A DNA stretch of 64,000 nucleotides from Plotosus lineatus (GCA_024760905.1 CM045733.1:32248501-32312500); one strand, 5' to 3'; numbered from the stretch's first letter, positions 44,030 to 56,150 are shown. Numbers and translations are program-made. The notes: a model not told the origin generated them from the sequence alone.

Positions 44030-45660
44030 TCAGCTGTCATGATCCTCACTAACCAATCAGATTATTTTAATTTTTACCTCCCTGGGAGATCTCTTTATTG
44101 CCTACGTTGTCAGTGCATGGTGTCCTCATCATCTTCCGCATATGTTGTACTTAGTGTCTCAGTTTTGGACATTTATAAAGGGCACACATAGCAGTTTAGA
44201 ACATGTCTCCTGATCTTAATAATAATGGTTCCATTTCTTAAGATGTTGCTCAACTTTGAAAAGGAAAATTTTGCCATTGGAATCCTTGTCTTGATCTTAC
44301 CCTAACATCTAGCATCTTCTATAATCTTGCTTCCAAGGTGGTTGAAAGAGGAAACTTGGACTTGATTTTTGACCTTCAGTGTAAATCTGGGACTTTCTTT
44401 CTTTGAAACAGCCCAAATTCTGTTTTCTTACAATACATTGTGAGTCTCTTGCTCTCACTTTCCATAACCACCGCATCCAAAGGCCTCTGAAGGTCTCCTA
44501 CAGATTCTGCCACAAGTGTTTCATCTGCTTATTGTATGTTTATGTTGTGTCAACCCACTTTCAGTTCTCTTTCTTTTTCTAATTTCTTAAAAATCATTTC
44601 ATATGATTGTTGAAAAGATCTGGTGACACCACATAATCGTAAAATATTCTTCTTTGAATGCTTGTATAGTCACTGATCATCCACTGTTATGTATGCAGAT
44701 TGATTCCAATACAGATTTTTCAACAACTCAAGATCTAGGTGTTGATGAAATCCTCAAACAGATCAATGTGTTTAAGACATTTATCAAAGGCTTTAAGGTG
44801 TTCAATAAAACACAAGAAAACATTTTGCATTGTTTTATCCTCTTTGATACCATTCTCAGAGCAAAAATTGCATTGCTAGTCCCAGCTCATTTAAAAATCC
44901 AAACTACTTCAGAACAATTTCAGGTGTTTACCAATTCTTTGTACCTATAAGTAGAATCCATAGAATATTCTTTAAACATGGCTCATGAGACAAATCGTGA
45001 TGTGTTGCACCTGGCTTTTAGGGAAGAGTAATGAAAATGGATCTGCTCAAATCCTCTGGAAATTCCCCCATCATAGATCTTGTTGATGGCATCTGCTAAC
45101 TTGTCAACTTCATTGTCTTCAAGAGCTTCATCATTTCAAAAACCACTCTATCCGGACCAGCTGTTTTATTCCTTTTTCTTCATTTTGATTGCTCTTCACA
45201 CTTCTGGTTGTAGAACTTGGCCCTTCCACTGAATCTAGGATATTGAGTAATGCCTCTCTTACATCAGGGTACAGCTCGCCAATATACTCTGTTCATCTCT
45301 ATAAATTTGATCATTCTCAGCCAGCATTGTTCCATCGCTTGCTGGATTTTGAGAACCCATCTTCTGGTCAGATATCTCTTTTACCTTCTTGTAAGTGTTC
45401 CTGTTGTTACCTTTATCAGACTGGCATTTTATCTCCTCATACTTGATCAAACAGCCAGTCTCCTTTTGCTTATCTATATTCCATCTTATTTCCCTGTCCA
45501 ACACTTTATACTTTCCTGATTGCGGGTATTCTGCTGTTCTTTTTCATAGTGATCTATTAAGCCCTTTCTTCCATTCACAGTCACACTATTCACCAAACTT
45601 TAAACAGGGTGATTTGAGGGAATGTTTCAACATGATTTGTTTTGCCTTTTGAACAAGAGT
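44030..45660 (-). pseudogene. Strongly decayed LINE endonuclease-reverse transcriptase
   Basis: On the minus strand, the frame 45259-45504 (MLDREIRWNIDKQKETGCLI, then KGNNRNTYKKVKEISDQKMG) resembles the linker of non-LTR polyproteins. Near 44230-44390, mixed frames give KNQVQVSSFNHLGSKIIEDA, then GKIKTRIPMAKFSFSKLSNI and LRNGTIIIK. This is the conserved region after the RT active site, with its F-x-Y-L-G-S, I-x-x-R-I and A-K-x-x-F-x-x-L pattern. RT regions between them are too decayed to read. It appears distinct from LINE-R and LINE-J and much older. The limits are approximate. Confidence 0.6.
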
Positions 45661-46105
45661 TCTTTGGCTCTTTGGTTTTAGAAGAAGCGTGTAGTGGTAA
45701 CAATAATATTTAAAGAAAGGATGACATGACCTAAAAGACTTGCTCCATCAAATGGTTCTTCACTAGTTCTGCCTGACACTTATCTCAAACAGATACACAT
45801 CAGAGGGTATTCCAGTGTAACCCTTCCTACAGAAGACACACGCTTGATGAAAACCAGGGCGCTAATATTAGCTGCACACTGACAGCAGAACGTTTCACGG
45901 GTACGTCTTGATCAGTTCCCTTTTAAGTGTAATGGGCTAGAAGATGTCAAATATGTCCAGGAACTTCATTTTAGTGGTCGACAAGAATGGAACACATATG
46001 AATGAAAGTACGACGTTGAAAGAAGCTTATGTCTAACAGTCATTATGTAGATACAGAGTACTTTTAAATTAATAATTTTTTTATATAATTCTATTTAATT
46101 ATTAA
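45661..46105. other. Unassigned DNA
   Basis: Nothing recognised. Confidence 0.35.
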
Positions 46106-46117
46106 TTATGTGGGAAT

Positions 46118-46483
46118 TCATTGTCTCATTCATTTTCTCATTCATTTTCTCATTCATTGATTCATTTTCTCAAACAATTAATAATTAGGGTTGCAGGGAG
46201 GCTGGCACCTGTCTCAGCTGACTCTGGGTAAGGGTGGGGTACACCCTGGACAGTTCACCAGGCCATCGCAGGGCCAACACTCACACCTAGAACAACCAAT
46301 TAACCTACTGTACACTACTGTATGTTTTTGGACTGTAGGAGGAAACCAGAGTACCTGGAGGAAACCCACATAGGCACAGAGAGAACATGCAAACTCTGCA
46401 CAGAAACGCCTGAGCTGGGAATCAAACCCAGGACCTTCTTGCTGTGAGGCAGACGTGCTAACCACCACACCACCATGCTGCCC
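46118..46483 (-). mobile_element. SINE-A, full length, with target duplication
   Basis: The tail has an expanded (TCATTCATTTTC) repeat at 46121-46170. The body and head are complete (GAGGCAGACGTGCTAACCAC on the plus strand, box B complement GGGAATCAAACCC). The 12-bp duplication TTATGTGGGAAT is perfect (46106-46117, 46484-46495). Confidence 0.9.
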
Positions 46484-46495
46484 TTATGTGGGAAT

Positions 46496-47123
46496 GCATG
46501 TAAAAGAAATATCTAACAAGTCACGTGTTTCAGATAGACTAGATACCATTACATATATCCATCCAAGACCATTAAGGAGACATATTACTTGCTCTGGACC
46601 TTATCTGTGTTTGGCAGAATGACAGCTCTGAAGCTTTTAAGTTTTGAACTGTAGCAATCTTTGGCTCCGTGAAAGCAGAGAGCATTCATTATACCGAGTT
46701 CTCCTGCTTTGCCATCGCTCTTGTACATTGTTGTTTCAGGTTTAGGGGGTAAACAGTGACTTATTTAAATTCAGACAGAGTTTGCGTGCAGCCCTGCGGA
46801 TGTTTTGAATCGAGATGGGTTTCTTTGAGCTGCAAGCATGTGGCAAAACTGTGAAGGGGCTATTTAATAGGAAGACGCGGATGAGGAACACTGTCTGTGT
46901 GTTTAGCAACACAAGAGTTTGTGTGTATGTGTGTAGGAAAGAAAGCGAAAGAGAGTCAACTTGTCTGCTTATGATAATACAGCCTTCTGTTTAAAAATGA
47001 TAACATACAATTTTAATGTAATAATTCATTCATTTATTATCCGTAGCACAACCGCATGACAGACAAAGAAAAATGTGAAGAAGTGGCCACGTGTTCTTTA
47101 ATCGTGGACATTCTTTGGAGTAG
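46496..47123. other. Unassigned DNA
   Basis: No recognised element. The part at 46590-46930 is less AT-rich and free of simple repeats, but it has no splice-bounded frame that I can support. Confidence 0.4.
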
Positions 47124-48570
47124 AAATGTCATGCCCATGTCTTCCTGATTCAAGGATGTCTTGGGGGGGAGGGGTTCCAGGCTTCTGTCTTTTTGATTCA
47201 TGGACATTTTGTGGGAGGGGTATCAGGATCTTCCTGGTTCATAAACTTTTGAAGGGATGGGTTTTATGCCCCTGTCTTCTTGATTCATGGATGTTTCTAG
47301 AGCATGAATTTACATCCTTGCCTTCCTGATTCATAGGCTTTCTTTGGGCTGAGGTTCACACCTGTCTTCCTCATTTATAGACGTTTTGGAGGGAGGGGTA
47401 TCATGCCCCAATCTTTCTGGTTCATAAATTTTTGGGATTACTGCATCCCTGTCTTCCTGATTCATGGATGCTTTTTGTGGATGAGGTTCATTCCCTTTTC
47501 TTCCTGATTCATGGCCATTTTGGGGGAGGGGTTTCACAAACCTGTCTTCCTAATTCAAGGATGTTCTGTGTTCTGGGGGAGGGGTGTCCCCCCCCAAAAA
47601 AAAACAAAAAAAAAACATCCTGATTCACAAACCTTTTTAGGGACGTGTTTTCTACCCTTATAGTGGTGATTCAAGGATATTTGGAGTGCAGCTAACTGGG
47701 TTACCAAAGGCCGACCATGTCTCTCACTGTCTATGGTGAGAGGCATGTAAAAGAACAATTGCTGACTTTCGTAAAAAGAGTAGCTGCAAAGCCATCAGCG
47801 TGTTTCTGTACCTTGCTAAAAAGGGTTGTGTCAGGAAGGGCATCCGACGTAAAAACCTATACCAAATCAAACGTGCGAATCATTTGCTGTGGCGACTCCT
47901 GAAAAAGGGAAAAAGCCAAAAGGAAATCTCGTCATGCATCTGCCTTCCTGATTCATGGGCATTTTTGGCCAAGGGAGCGCCCCGTTTTGTTGATTCGTGC
48001 ACGTTTTTGAAAGAAGGGTATCACACCCCTGTCTTCATAGATGTTTTTTGGACGTGGATATCACACCAATTTCTTCCTAATCCATGCACATTTTGGTGGA
48101 GAAGTTTCACACCCCTTTCTTGTTAATTCATGGAGAAAGAGGTTTCATACCCTTATTTTCCTAAATCATGGACATTTTTGAGGCAGGAGATTCACACCTG
48201 TCTTCCTAATTCATGGATGTTTTGGGGGAAGAGTTTGCCAAACCCTTGTCTTCTTGATTCAAGCAAATTTTCAAGAGGAGTCTCAGGTCCCTTTCTTGTT
48301 GTTCCATGGATCTTCTTTTGGAGATTTACACCCTGATCTTCCTGGCTCCAACTTTTTGGGGGCAGGAGTTTTATGCCTCTGCCTTCCTGATTCATGGACG
48401 CCTTTTGGGGCAGGGGATTCACAGGCATCTTCCTGGTATATGGAAAGGGGTATTACACCCTGTCTTTCTGGTTCTTGATCATTACAGATAGATGGGTGTC
48501 ATGCACCTTCCTTTTTGATTCATGGACATTTTCGGGCGAGCTTCACACCCCTATTTTTCCTGATGTCATG
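47124..48570. repeat. Degenerate minisatellite, units of about 48-50 bp
   Basis: Around two dozen imperfect units share the core TCTTCCTGATTCATGGAC-TTTT followed by a G-rich half (GGGGGAGGGGTTTCACACCC-like). Unit length is often a multiple of three, so several frames stay open for a few units and read CLPDSW-like on the plus strand and NQED/SRRQG-like on the minus strand. A 5'-truncated SINE-B (47688-47929) interrupts the array. Units are too divergent for a recent expansion. Confidence 0.85.
47688..47929 (+). mobile_element. SINE-B inside the minisatellite, 5' truncated
   Basis: It starts at AGTGCAGCTAACTGGGTTAC, continues through GTGTTTCTGTACCTTGCTAA, GGAAGGGCATCCGACGTAAA and TTTGCTGTGGCGACTCCTGA, and ends AGCCAAAAGGAAAT. 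The RTE-type tail is complete and the tRNA head is missing. Confidence 0.85.
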
Positions 48571-49225
48571 TCCCTGCCTATCTTTGTTCATTCCTTTTCA
48601 TCTACCTACTTATGATGTTTTCACCCTTTTCACCATTCATTTTTCTCTACCACTCAGCTTGTTTTCTCTTCCAATCCATTTCTTTCTCTGCCTCTGTTTC
48701 TTGTTTGCTTGTACACTATATCCAGTGTTGCCTTGAGAAAAAGGACAGGCAGTCTTTAGTCCCGAATGTGCAGAGCTCTCTGTGGAACTCTTCGTGAGTG
48801 CCATTTTGCCTTCAAGGACATGTTAATGAAAGAGCAATGGGTTCATTTTTCATAAATGCTATTTTCCTGAATGTGCATCATATCCATATTCTGATCATCT
48901 TTGATGCTCACTGTGGATTAAACTATTTGATTTTTTAATTTTTGGTTAAAAAAATAGATTTATTGTTTCTGTATTCCTGAACAGCATTAGGGGGAAAATA
49001 AAACATTTTCAGGGAATACTTTATCATTCTTAACTTCTACTTGAATCTCTCTTTAACAGAGTCTCTGTTGTGCAGTTCTACATAGAACCAGAGACGGATC
49101 TCTGAGAGAAAAAAACAAAAAACTTTTTTAAAACCAAAAGGAAAGAAATTGTTTATTCCATTCTCTACACAGTGGTATACAGAGGCATGTATATTTTATT
49201 TTATTTTTGGATCACAGTATATAAA
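48571..49225. other. Unassigned DNA
   Basis: A pyrimidine-rich stretch (48580-48700) follows the minisatellite; nothing else is recognised. Confidence 0.4.
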
Positions 49226-49840
49226 TTGTTTAGAGGAGTCAGGTATGCTGCAAACACCAGGAGCAAAACAGTTGTTTAATTTACAAAAAGGGTGCATTTC
49301 GGGTGGCCAGTGTCAAATTGCACAAAACCTTCGGATTTCTCTTGCCACAGTCAACATTGATATACAATTTACCAGCAATGCCAAGGAACCAATAGCATCC
49401 CGCTCGGGTCGACCCACTGACAGGTTGCAAGCAACTGAGTTGCATGCAGAGAAGCTCCATGTGAGTCAGAGTACTCGGGTAAAAAGGTAAAGTCCATTAG
49501 GCTTTTTACACCTGACCCATAGTGGCTCATCGGACCGGTGCTTATCCCCGGTTTCCATAGCGTGACACAACTCAGAGCACAACACCTCCTGGATGGGACG
49601 CTAGTCCATCGCAGGTTACCTTCCCAGTATATTTTTACTGGTACCCATTTATACTGCTGGGTGAACAGAGGCAAATTGGTGGTTAAGAACTTGCCCAGGG
49701 GTCTTAGCACAGTGGGGGTCTAACTGGGATTTGAACACACAATCTCCCAGTGATGAGTACAGAACCCTAACCACTACACCACCGGCTCCACTGAGTCAGA
49801 GTACTGGTGCGAGGAATCTCAATCACCTTGATTACTATGA
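49226..49840 (+). pseudogene. Possible Tc1-like transposase N-terminal remnant, split by SINE-C
   Basis: The frame 49149-49490 reads LEESGMLQTPGAKQLFNLQK, then GGQCQIAQNLRISLATVNID, then QFTSNAKEPIASRSGRPTDR. An I-A-x-x-L-x-I-x-x-x-T-V helix-turn-helix followed by a R-S-G-R-P hinge is the layout of Tc1-family DNA-binding domains. After the SINE-C (49476-49791) the sequence continues GGTGCGAGGAATCTCAATCA. The catalytic domain is not visible. I am moderately unsure of this assignment. Confidence 0.4.
49476..49791 (-). mobile_element. SINE-C, full length, with target duplication
   Basis: In minus sense it has the head GAGCCGGTGGTGTAGTGGTT, GTGTTCAAATCCCAG, the body ACCCAGCAGTATAAATGGGT, and the end AAAAAGCCTAATGGACTTTA. 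The 14-bp duplication TGAGTCAGAGTACT is perfect (49462-49475, 49792-49805). Confidence 0.9.

Positions 49841-49841
<1 letters not shown>

Positions 49842-49882
<41 letters not shown>
49842..49882. repeat. (GT)n microsatellite
   Basis: About 18 GT units ending in GCGCGC. Confidence 0.95.
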
Positions 49883-49884
<2 letters not shown>

Positions 49885-50316
49885 ATAAAGTTTTTGAAAA
49901 TTATGGTGTCTGTTTACTTTTGATATGTCTCTGTATGTTGATTTTTCCATGTATACTCATTATTTATGTAAAATAGAAATTTAGACAGTGTTGTTTGGTT
50001 GTACTGCCTGATCAGAAAGCAGCAGAATAACATATCTACCCTGAAACTTAGACAATTGAATTGAATCACACATCTAAAAACAGGGTCACTTATCTTATAT
50101 TTGTTTTATAATAATCCCACGATCAGGAATGTTAGATACAATAACCAACAATTACTTGGTGAAAGTAAGGTGGATGTCACTGAATAGTTCTCAAGAAGGA
50201 ATGATGAACAGACTATTTATTTGATTGACATTCATTGAAGCGAAGTTGAATAATTTTTCGCATACAACACACAGAAAACCTAAAAAGTGAATTAATTTCG
50301 ATTTTTACATACTTCA
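49883..50316. other. Unassigned DNA
   Basis: AT-rich; nothing recognised. Confidence 0.4.
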
Positions 50317-50571
50317 CTGCCCCCCCCAGTGCAGCTAACTGCGTTATCAAAGGCCGACCATGTCTCTCACTGTCTATGGTGAGAGGTTCATGTAAAAGAA
50401 CCATTGCTGACTTTCATAAAGAGTAGCTGCAACATCGTCAGCGTGTTTCTGTCCGTTGCTAAAGGGTTGTGTCAGAAAGGGCATCCGACGTAAAAACCTA
50501 TGCCAAATCAAACGTGCGAATCATTCGCTGTGGCGACCCCTGAAAAAAAGAAAAAGCCGAAAGGAAATCTC
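50317..50571 (+). mobile_element. SINE-B, 5' truncated, RTE-type tail
   Basis: Begins in the C-run before AGTGCAGCTAACTGCGTTAT and ends AGCCGAAAGGAAAT. It has nearly the same 5' truncation point and 3' end as the copy at 47688. Confidence 0.85.
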
Positions 50572-50639
50572 AACTCGTACGTCAGATCAGGAGAGCTCGG
50601 TACATAAAGCGTAAAGATTGTGTAGCTAATGGAATGTTT

Positions 50640-50766
50640 TGTAGGCTGCATAGCTGTCAGCGTGTTTCTGCCTTTTGATGGCCTGGCGAGCTGTCCAGGG
50701 TGTACTCTGCCATCGCACAGAGCCGACTGAGATGGGCTTCAGCCTCCCAAGACCCCTGTGAGTGTT
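50640..50766 (+). mobile_element. Chimeric SINE fragment: SINE-B centre end with SINE-A tail
   Basis: GTAGGCTGCATAGCTGTCAG and CGTGTTTCTGCC (SINE-B) run directly into TTTTGATGGCCTGGCGAGCT and GTCCAGGGTGTACTCTGCCA (SINE-A tail). Another SINE-B inserted into its 3' flank at 50785. Confidence 0.8.
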
Positions 50767-50784
50767 CCTCATTTTGATTCAAGT

Positions 50785-51138
50785 CTGTCTGTCTTCCTTT
50801 TGGCTTTTTCCCTTTTCCTCGGGAGTCGCCACAGCGAATCATCTGATTCACACATTTGATTTGGCAGAGGTTTTTACGTCGGATGCCCTTCCTGTCACAA
50901 CCCTTTTTAACAAGGGACAGAAACACGTTGACGACTTTGCAGCTACTCTTTACGAAAGTCAGCAATGGTTCTTTTACATGCCTCTCACCATAGACAGTGA
51001 GAGACATGACCCGCCTTTGATAACCCAGTTAGCTGCGCTGGGGGGGACAGTGAAAACCTTGTGGAGAGTGGGACTCGAACCCCCAACCTTTGGATCAGCG
51101 ATCCAGTGCCTTATACCACTAGACCACCACTGCCCCAC
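50785..51138 (-). mobile_element. SINE-B, full length, RTE-type tail
   Basis: The complete head (GACCACCACTGCCCCA on the plus strand) and RTE-type tail (GGCTTTTTCCCTTTTCCTCG, TCGCCACAGCGAATCATCTG) are present. The flanks CCTCATTTTGATTCAAGT (50767-50784) and CCTCATTTTGATTCGAGT (51139-51156) differ at one base. Confidence 0.92.
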
Positions 51139-51156
51139 CCTCATTTTGATTCGAGT

Positions 51157-51722
<566 letters not shown>

Positions 51723-52192
51723 GTGTATGACTTTAATAAAAAAACTAAACTACAGAAGCAGCTGCTAACTGTTAGGAAAACAATCTATCCCCTGTTGAGT
51801 CAAAAAAAGAAATCCCATTTTGGCAATTTGTAGCCGGAGTTCAATCGTGTGTCTCATGTCTTCATCACCACAGAAAAGATCATAATCACTATGGTTAAAA
51901 ATAAAATTATTTGCTTTCTTTATCTCTCTTTGTTTCCACGGTAACAATATGGTGCAGGCTTCGTGTGTGGGGCATTATTGTTTGTGTTTTCTCTTTTTAG
52001 CATATAAAAGCAGAGGGTTGGTTTGTAACCGATAGACACAGCAGATGTCCAAATTCACAGTGGACCTTGAGTTAATAACAGTCCAAAAATGTAAACTGCA
52101 GAAATAAACACCAACAGAACTCTTCTTTTGATGTGATTACTTTAACTTGTATTTATGTGATTAATTAATGCATTTTTAAAAATCAACAGTAA
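51723..52192. other. Unassigned DNA
   Basis: Nothing recognised. Confidence 0.35.
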
Positions 52193-52422
52193 GACCAGAC
52201 AGCACAGTGATGTCACAGGTAAAATGTCTGCCCCACAGCAAAAAGAAAAAAAAAAGCATCTAATCTGCATGTCTTTGGACTGTAGGAAGAGACTGGAGTA
52301 CCCAGAGGAAACCCATGCAATCATGGGGCGAACATGCAAACTCCTCACTGAGAGATTCAGTTCAGCAGCAGATTTGCCGCAAGTCCAGGACCTTGTTGCT
52401 GCACAACTGTACTGCAGAGGTC
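52193..52422. mobile_element. Rearranged SINE-A fragments
   Basis: A plus-strand head-like stretch (AGACAGCACAGTGATGTCAC ... GTCTGCCCCACAGCAAAAAG) meets minus-oriented SINE-A body (TGCATGTCTTTGGACTGTAG, GGCGAACATGCAAACTCCTC). The two orientations meet near 52245, implying an inversion or two insertions. Confidence 0.55.
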
Positions 52423-52804
52423 TATCCATCCATTTTCCCAACTGCTTAATCCTATTAGGATTGTAGAAAGACTGTAGTCTATCTCAGCTGATAATGATGG
52501 CAAAAGCATGGTACACCCTGAACGGTTTTGTATACATCACAGAACCAACCCATAGAACCATTCACCCTCACGCCAAGGGAAAATTTGGAACCGCCTAGTA
52601 CCTGGTACTGGTACTTGGAACTAATCTGATTAGTCTGTGACTGTGGAGGAAACTGGAGTAACCAGTGGAAACCCACACAATCACGGGGTGAACATGCAAA
52701 TTCCACACAGAAATGCCCTTGCCAAACCCAGCATTTGAACCCAGGAACATTTTTGCTGTGAGGTGGAGCTGTGAGTTCTAACCACTACACCACCATGTCG
52801 CCCC
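52423..52804 (-). mobile_element. SINE-A, full length, decayed
   Basis: Tail CTATCCATCCATTTTCCCAA, body GGTGAACATGCAAATTCCAC, box B complement CATTTGAACCCAGGAAC, head end ACTACACCACCATGTCGCCC. A small insertion (AGCTGTGAGTT) lies in the box A region. Confidence 0.75.
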
Positions 52805-53099
52805 ACAGTGCTGAATTAATGAAATAAATCTACTTGATTTAGTACAAGGGACTAGATGCATAGCTTCAAAGAATATTAATCTGCCACAATTTTTTTATTT
52901 ATAGAGATCTAACCATTTGAGATGAATACCAAACTGACCATTGTGTAGAAGCGAATGTGAGAGTTTTTATGTTTCCTGTACAGACTTAACAGGAAGGTGT
53001 GGGTTACCGTAAACTGCACACAGATCCACTGACATTGTAGCAGTAATGGAGAAAGTGATATGGGAGAGGGTACTGATCGATACATTCACAGAACAGAGC

Positions 53100-53102
<3 letters not shown>

Positions 53103-53156
<54 letters not shown>

Positions 53157-53244
53157 GATGAGTAGATAGAAAGATCCTTTGAGTTGCAGTGAGAATACTA
53201 CTCATTAAAACTATTGCATCATACAACTTCTTCCTTTTGCCACA

Positions 53245-53294
<50 letters not shown>

Positions 53295-53327
53295 ACACAC
53301 ACAATCACACACACACACACACACCTT
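53103..53327. repeat. (GA)n, then (TC)n-(GC)n-(CA)n microsatellites
   Basis: About 25 GA units at 53103-53152; (TC)n at 53254-53284, GCGCGCGCGC, then (CA)n to 53327. Confidence 0.95.
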
Positions 53328-53488
53328 CTCAGAGTGACATGAAGCATATCAGTAGATATCCCTTGTGGAATCAGTCACGGTTGTAGAGGAACATGCATTT
53401 GCTTTTCTCACTGAGATGTTTCCCAAGACTTTCTCAAGTTCAGAATCCCTGAATAAGCCTGTTTGCCTCCTGTGTGTTAGTTCTACCA

Positions 53489-53630
53489 TGCCATCCATCC
53501 ATCCAACCGTTAATCTATCAGCAATATCACTAATCCGTTAGGGTCACAGGGAAGCTGAAACCCATCCCAGCTGACTTTGGGTGAAAGGCAAAGTGCAACA
53601 GGTCATCAGGTTATTGCGGGATGACACAGA
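53489..53630 (-). mobile_element. SINE-A tail fragment
   Basis: CCATCCATCCATCCAACCGT, TTAGGGTCACAGGGAAGCTG and CCCATCCCAGCTGACTTTGG. Only the 3' part is present. Confidence 0.65.
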
Positions 53631-53761
53631 TAAAACTATGAGCTTTACTTCTCCGACAGAAGTATTCCACATTATTTTTTTGTAGTTTATAAGCTTGAGT
53701 TTATAAACTTATAGTTTATTATCGAAATTATTTAATTTCATTTTCTGAACCACTTTATTCT

Positions 53762-54082
53762 TCGGGGGCAGTGGTGGTCTAGTAGTATAGGGTACTGGAT
53801 TGCTGATCCAAAGGTTGGGGGTTTGAGTCCCACTCTCCACAAGGTTGTCACTGTCCCCCCCAGTGCAGCTAACTGGGTTATCAAAGGCCAGCCATGTCTC
53901 CCACTGTCTATGGTGTGAGGCATGTAAAAGAACCATTGCTGACTTTCGAAAAGAGTAGCTGCAAAGCCGTCGGTGTGTTTCCTCCCTGCGATGGCCTGCC
54001 CTCGTCCGAAGTTAGTTGGGATGGGCACCAGCCTACCCGCGACCCAAATTAGGATTAAGCGGTTACAGAAAATGAACTGATG
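53762..54082 (+). mobile_element. Chimeric SINE: SINE-B head and centre with SINE-A tail
   Basis: Head GGGGGCAGTGGTGGTCTAGT, box B GGGGGTTTGAGTCCCACT, centre to CGGTGTGTTTCCTCCCTGCG, then ATGGCCTGCCCTCGTCCGAA and TTAGGATTAAGCGGTTACAG. An intact head-to-tail copy of the chimeric subfamily. Confidence 0.85.
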
Positions 54083-54425
54083 ATGAACTTTATTCTTCAC
54101 TGGGGCCATCTGGAGGGTGGAGCCTATGTCGGCTGATCCTGGGTGAAAATGTAGTAGACTGCGAACAGCTCAGGAAATCATCACAGGGCCAATACAAAGA
54201 CAACCATTCTCACTCACCCCAAGAGGCAATCAAGAAAATCCAATTATGCTCACACGTGTGTCCTTGGACTGCAGGAGGAAACTGGAGTATCCAGAGGAAA
54301 CCCACACAAGCAGAAGAACAAGCAAACTGCCAGCAATAACAACCTAGCAGGGCCACAGCTCAAACCTAGAACCTTCCTGCTTTGAGGAAGAAGTGAAAAC
54401 CACGATGTCACTGTGGCACCTAGTG
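54083..54425 (-). mobile_element. SINE-A, full length, decayed
   Basis: Tail CTTTATTCTTCACTGGGGCC, body TGTGTCCTTGGACTGCAGGA, head end AAAACCACGATGTCACTGTG. It directly abuts the chimeric SINE, in opposite orientation. Confidence 0.7.
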
Positions 54426-55060
54426 AAAATTATTTACTAACATAATTCAGTATAGAAACATGTTTGTTTTTTTCTGCCAGTACTACAGAATTATTTGTAT
54501 ACTTACCATGCAATTTAATTGGATTATCTCAATTCCGCTATATCCATGTAATTAACCAAACTAAACAGAAACAAGTCAAGAGCTTTAGTTAATGTTAACA
54601 TCAACACTCAGAATGGGGGAAATGTAATCTGAGAAGAGATGGAACTCTCAGAACATGAGGTGGCTTGGCTATAAAAGCAGATAACCACATCAGGTTACAT
54701 CATTCTCAGTCAAGAATGGGCTTTGAAACTGAACAGTTGAAAATTGATCAATAATAAAATGAGGTTTTTCCAATATTACACAATTTTTTGTGAGACTGTG
54801 CCTGTTATAGTAATATTTATTCCTGTTATAGTGTGTATATTTTGGCAAGACTGAAATACACTGTGGTTCCCCTGTTGCTGCACAGCTGCCTCAAGCCTCA
54901 GTGTGTTGAGAATCCTGACTAGGTTTACCCTTCCTATTGTTATTAGTCATATGATGAGCTGCGCTAACTTGAGGGTTAAGAGGGATTAGGAATGTAAAAT
55001 GAAAAAAAAAGCAATTTGCAGAGTAAAATTGAAAATAAATTAAAAATAAATAAGTATGTA
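54426..55060. other. Unassigned DNA
   Basis: AT-rich; no recognised element. (TA)n at about 55061-55082 follows. Confidence 0.4.
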
Positions 55061-55082
55061 TATATATATATATATATATATG

Positions 55083-56150
55083 TATCTTTTTGAGGCCTCC
55101 TGATAATCGCTTTTCAGACCGTCACTGAACTTCTCTCACACCTGAGATTTTGCATCAGCGACAGCTTGGGCTGCGGCACGTTTGGCCTGCCGGTACCTGT
55201 CTGCTGCCTCGGGAGTCCCACAGCTGGACGGCCCTCTTCACCGCAGGTGTCCACCACCAGGTTTGAGGGTTACCACCACAACAGATATCAATGACTTTCC
55301 AGGCCATAGCTATGGGCTGCCGCCTCAACAATGGAAACACAAAACATGGCCCATTCAGATTCCATGTGCTCAGTCTCCTTCGGGATGTGGTTGTAGCTCT
55401 GCCGGAGGTGGGAGGTTAAGGCTCCTCTGACAGTAGACTCTATCAAACGTTCCCAGGAGACTCTAACGTCATGCTTAGGCCTGCAAATTCTGGAGCGCCC
55501 CCCCATCAGAGCCTGCTCACCACCAGGTGGTGATCGGTTGATGTCCAGAACATGTGGCCCGACTACAAAGTCGATCATCAAACTATGGCCTAGGTTGTCC
55601 TGGTGGCAAGTGCACTTATGGGCACCCTTATGTTCGAATATGGTGTTTGTGATGGACAAACCATGACGAGCACAGAAGTCCAACAACGAAGCACCATTCG
55701 GGTTCAGCCTGGTGACAACGTATGTACTACCAATAACACCCTTCCAGGTCACACTGTCGTTGCCCACATAGGCGTTGCAGTCTCCCAGAACAACGAAGGA
55801 ATTCCCAGGGGGAGCGTTCTCCAACACACCCGCTAAGGATTCCAAGAAGGGTGGGTACTCTGAACTGTCATTTGGTGCATAAGCACAAACAAGGATGCCC
55901 ACACAGGCTCACTACCTCTCCCCATGAGCAACTATAGAATGGAATAAGGTCCAGCCCTTCTCAAGATGGGTGGTTACAGAACCCAAGCTATGCGTTGAGT
56001 TGAGTTCGATTATATCTAGTCAGTACCTCTCAACCTCACACACTAGCTCAGGTTCTTTCCCGCCAGAGAGGTGACATTTCATGTCCCAAAAGTCAGTGTC
56101 AGTAGTCGAGGATCGGTCCGACAGATCCCATGCCTTTGGCTGCCACCCAT
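55083..56150 (-). mobile_element. LINE-J, 5' half
   Basis: In minus sense it begins near 56150 with the leader TTTTGGGACATGAAATGTCA, continues through the endonuclease, and ends in the linker at a (TA)n tract near 55083. It overlaps the LINE-J copy at 32745 only in the linker (compare GAGACTCCCAAGGCAGCGGA with GGGACTCCCGAGGCAGCAGA). Loss of the 3' half at a microsatellite is the reverse of usual LINE truncation, so a later deletion or rearrangement is likely. Confidence 0.82.
55288..55902 (-). pseudogene. LINE-J endonuclease domain, open for 204 codons
   Basis: The frame reads VCAYAPNDSSEYPPFLESLA, then SFVVLGDCNAYVGNDS (family norm G-D-F/C-N), then ASLLDFCARHGLSITNTIFE, then CHQDNLGHSLMIDFVV (the D-x-x-x region). 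It ends with ESEWAMFCVSIVEAAA. This is the C-terminal two thirds of an exonuclease-endonuclease-phosphatase-fold endonuclease plus the linker. The N-terminal third (upstream to 56150) is in other frames with stops. The S-D-H motif near the end is not recognisable; sequence there reads QALMGGRSR. Confidence 0.8.

Noticed and set aside
47126..48478. CLPDSW-repeat protein encoded by the minisatellite
   Set aside because: Frames change every few units, stops are frequent, units are imperfect in length, and a SINE interrupts the array.
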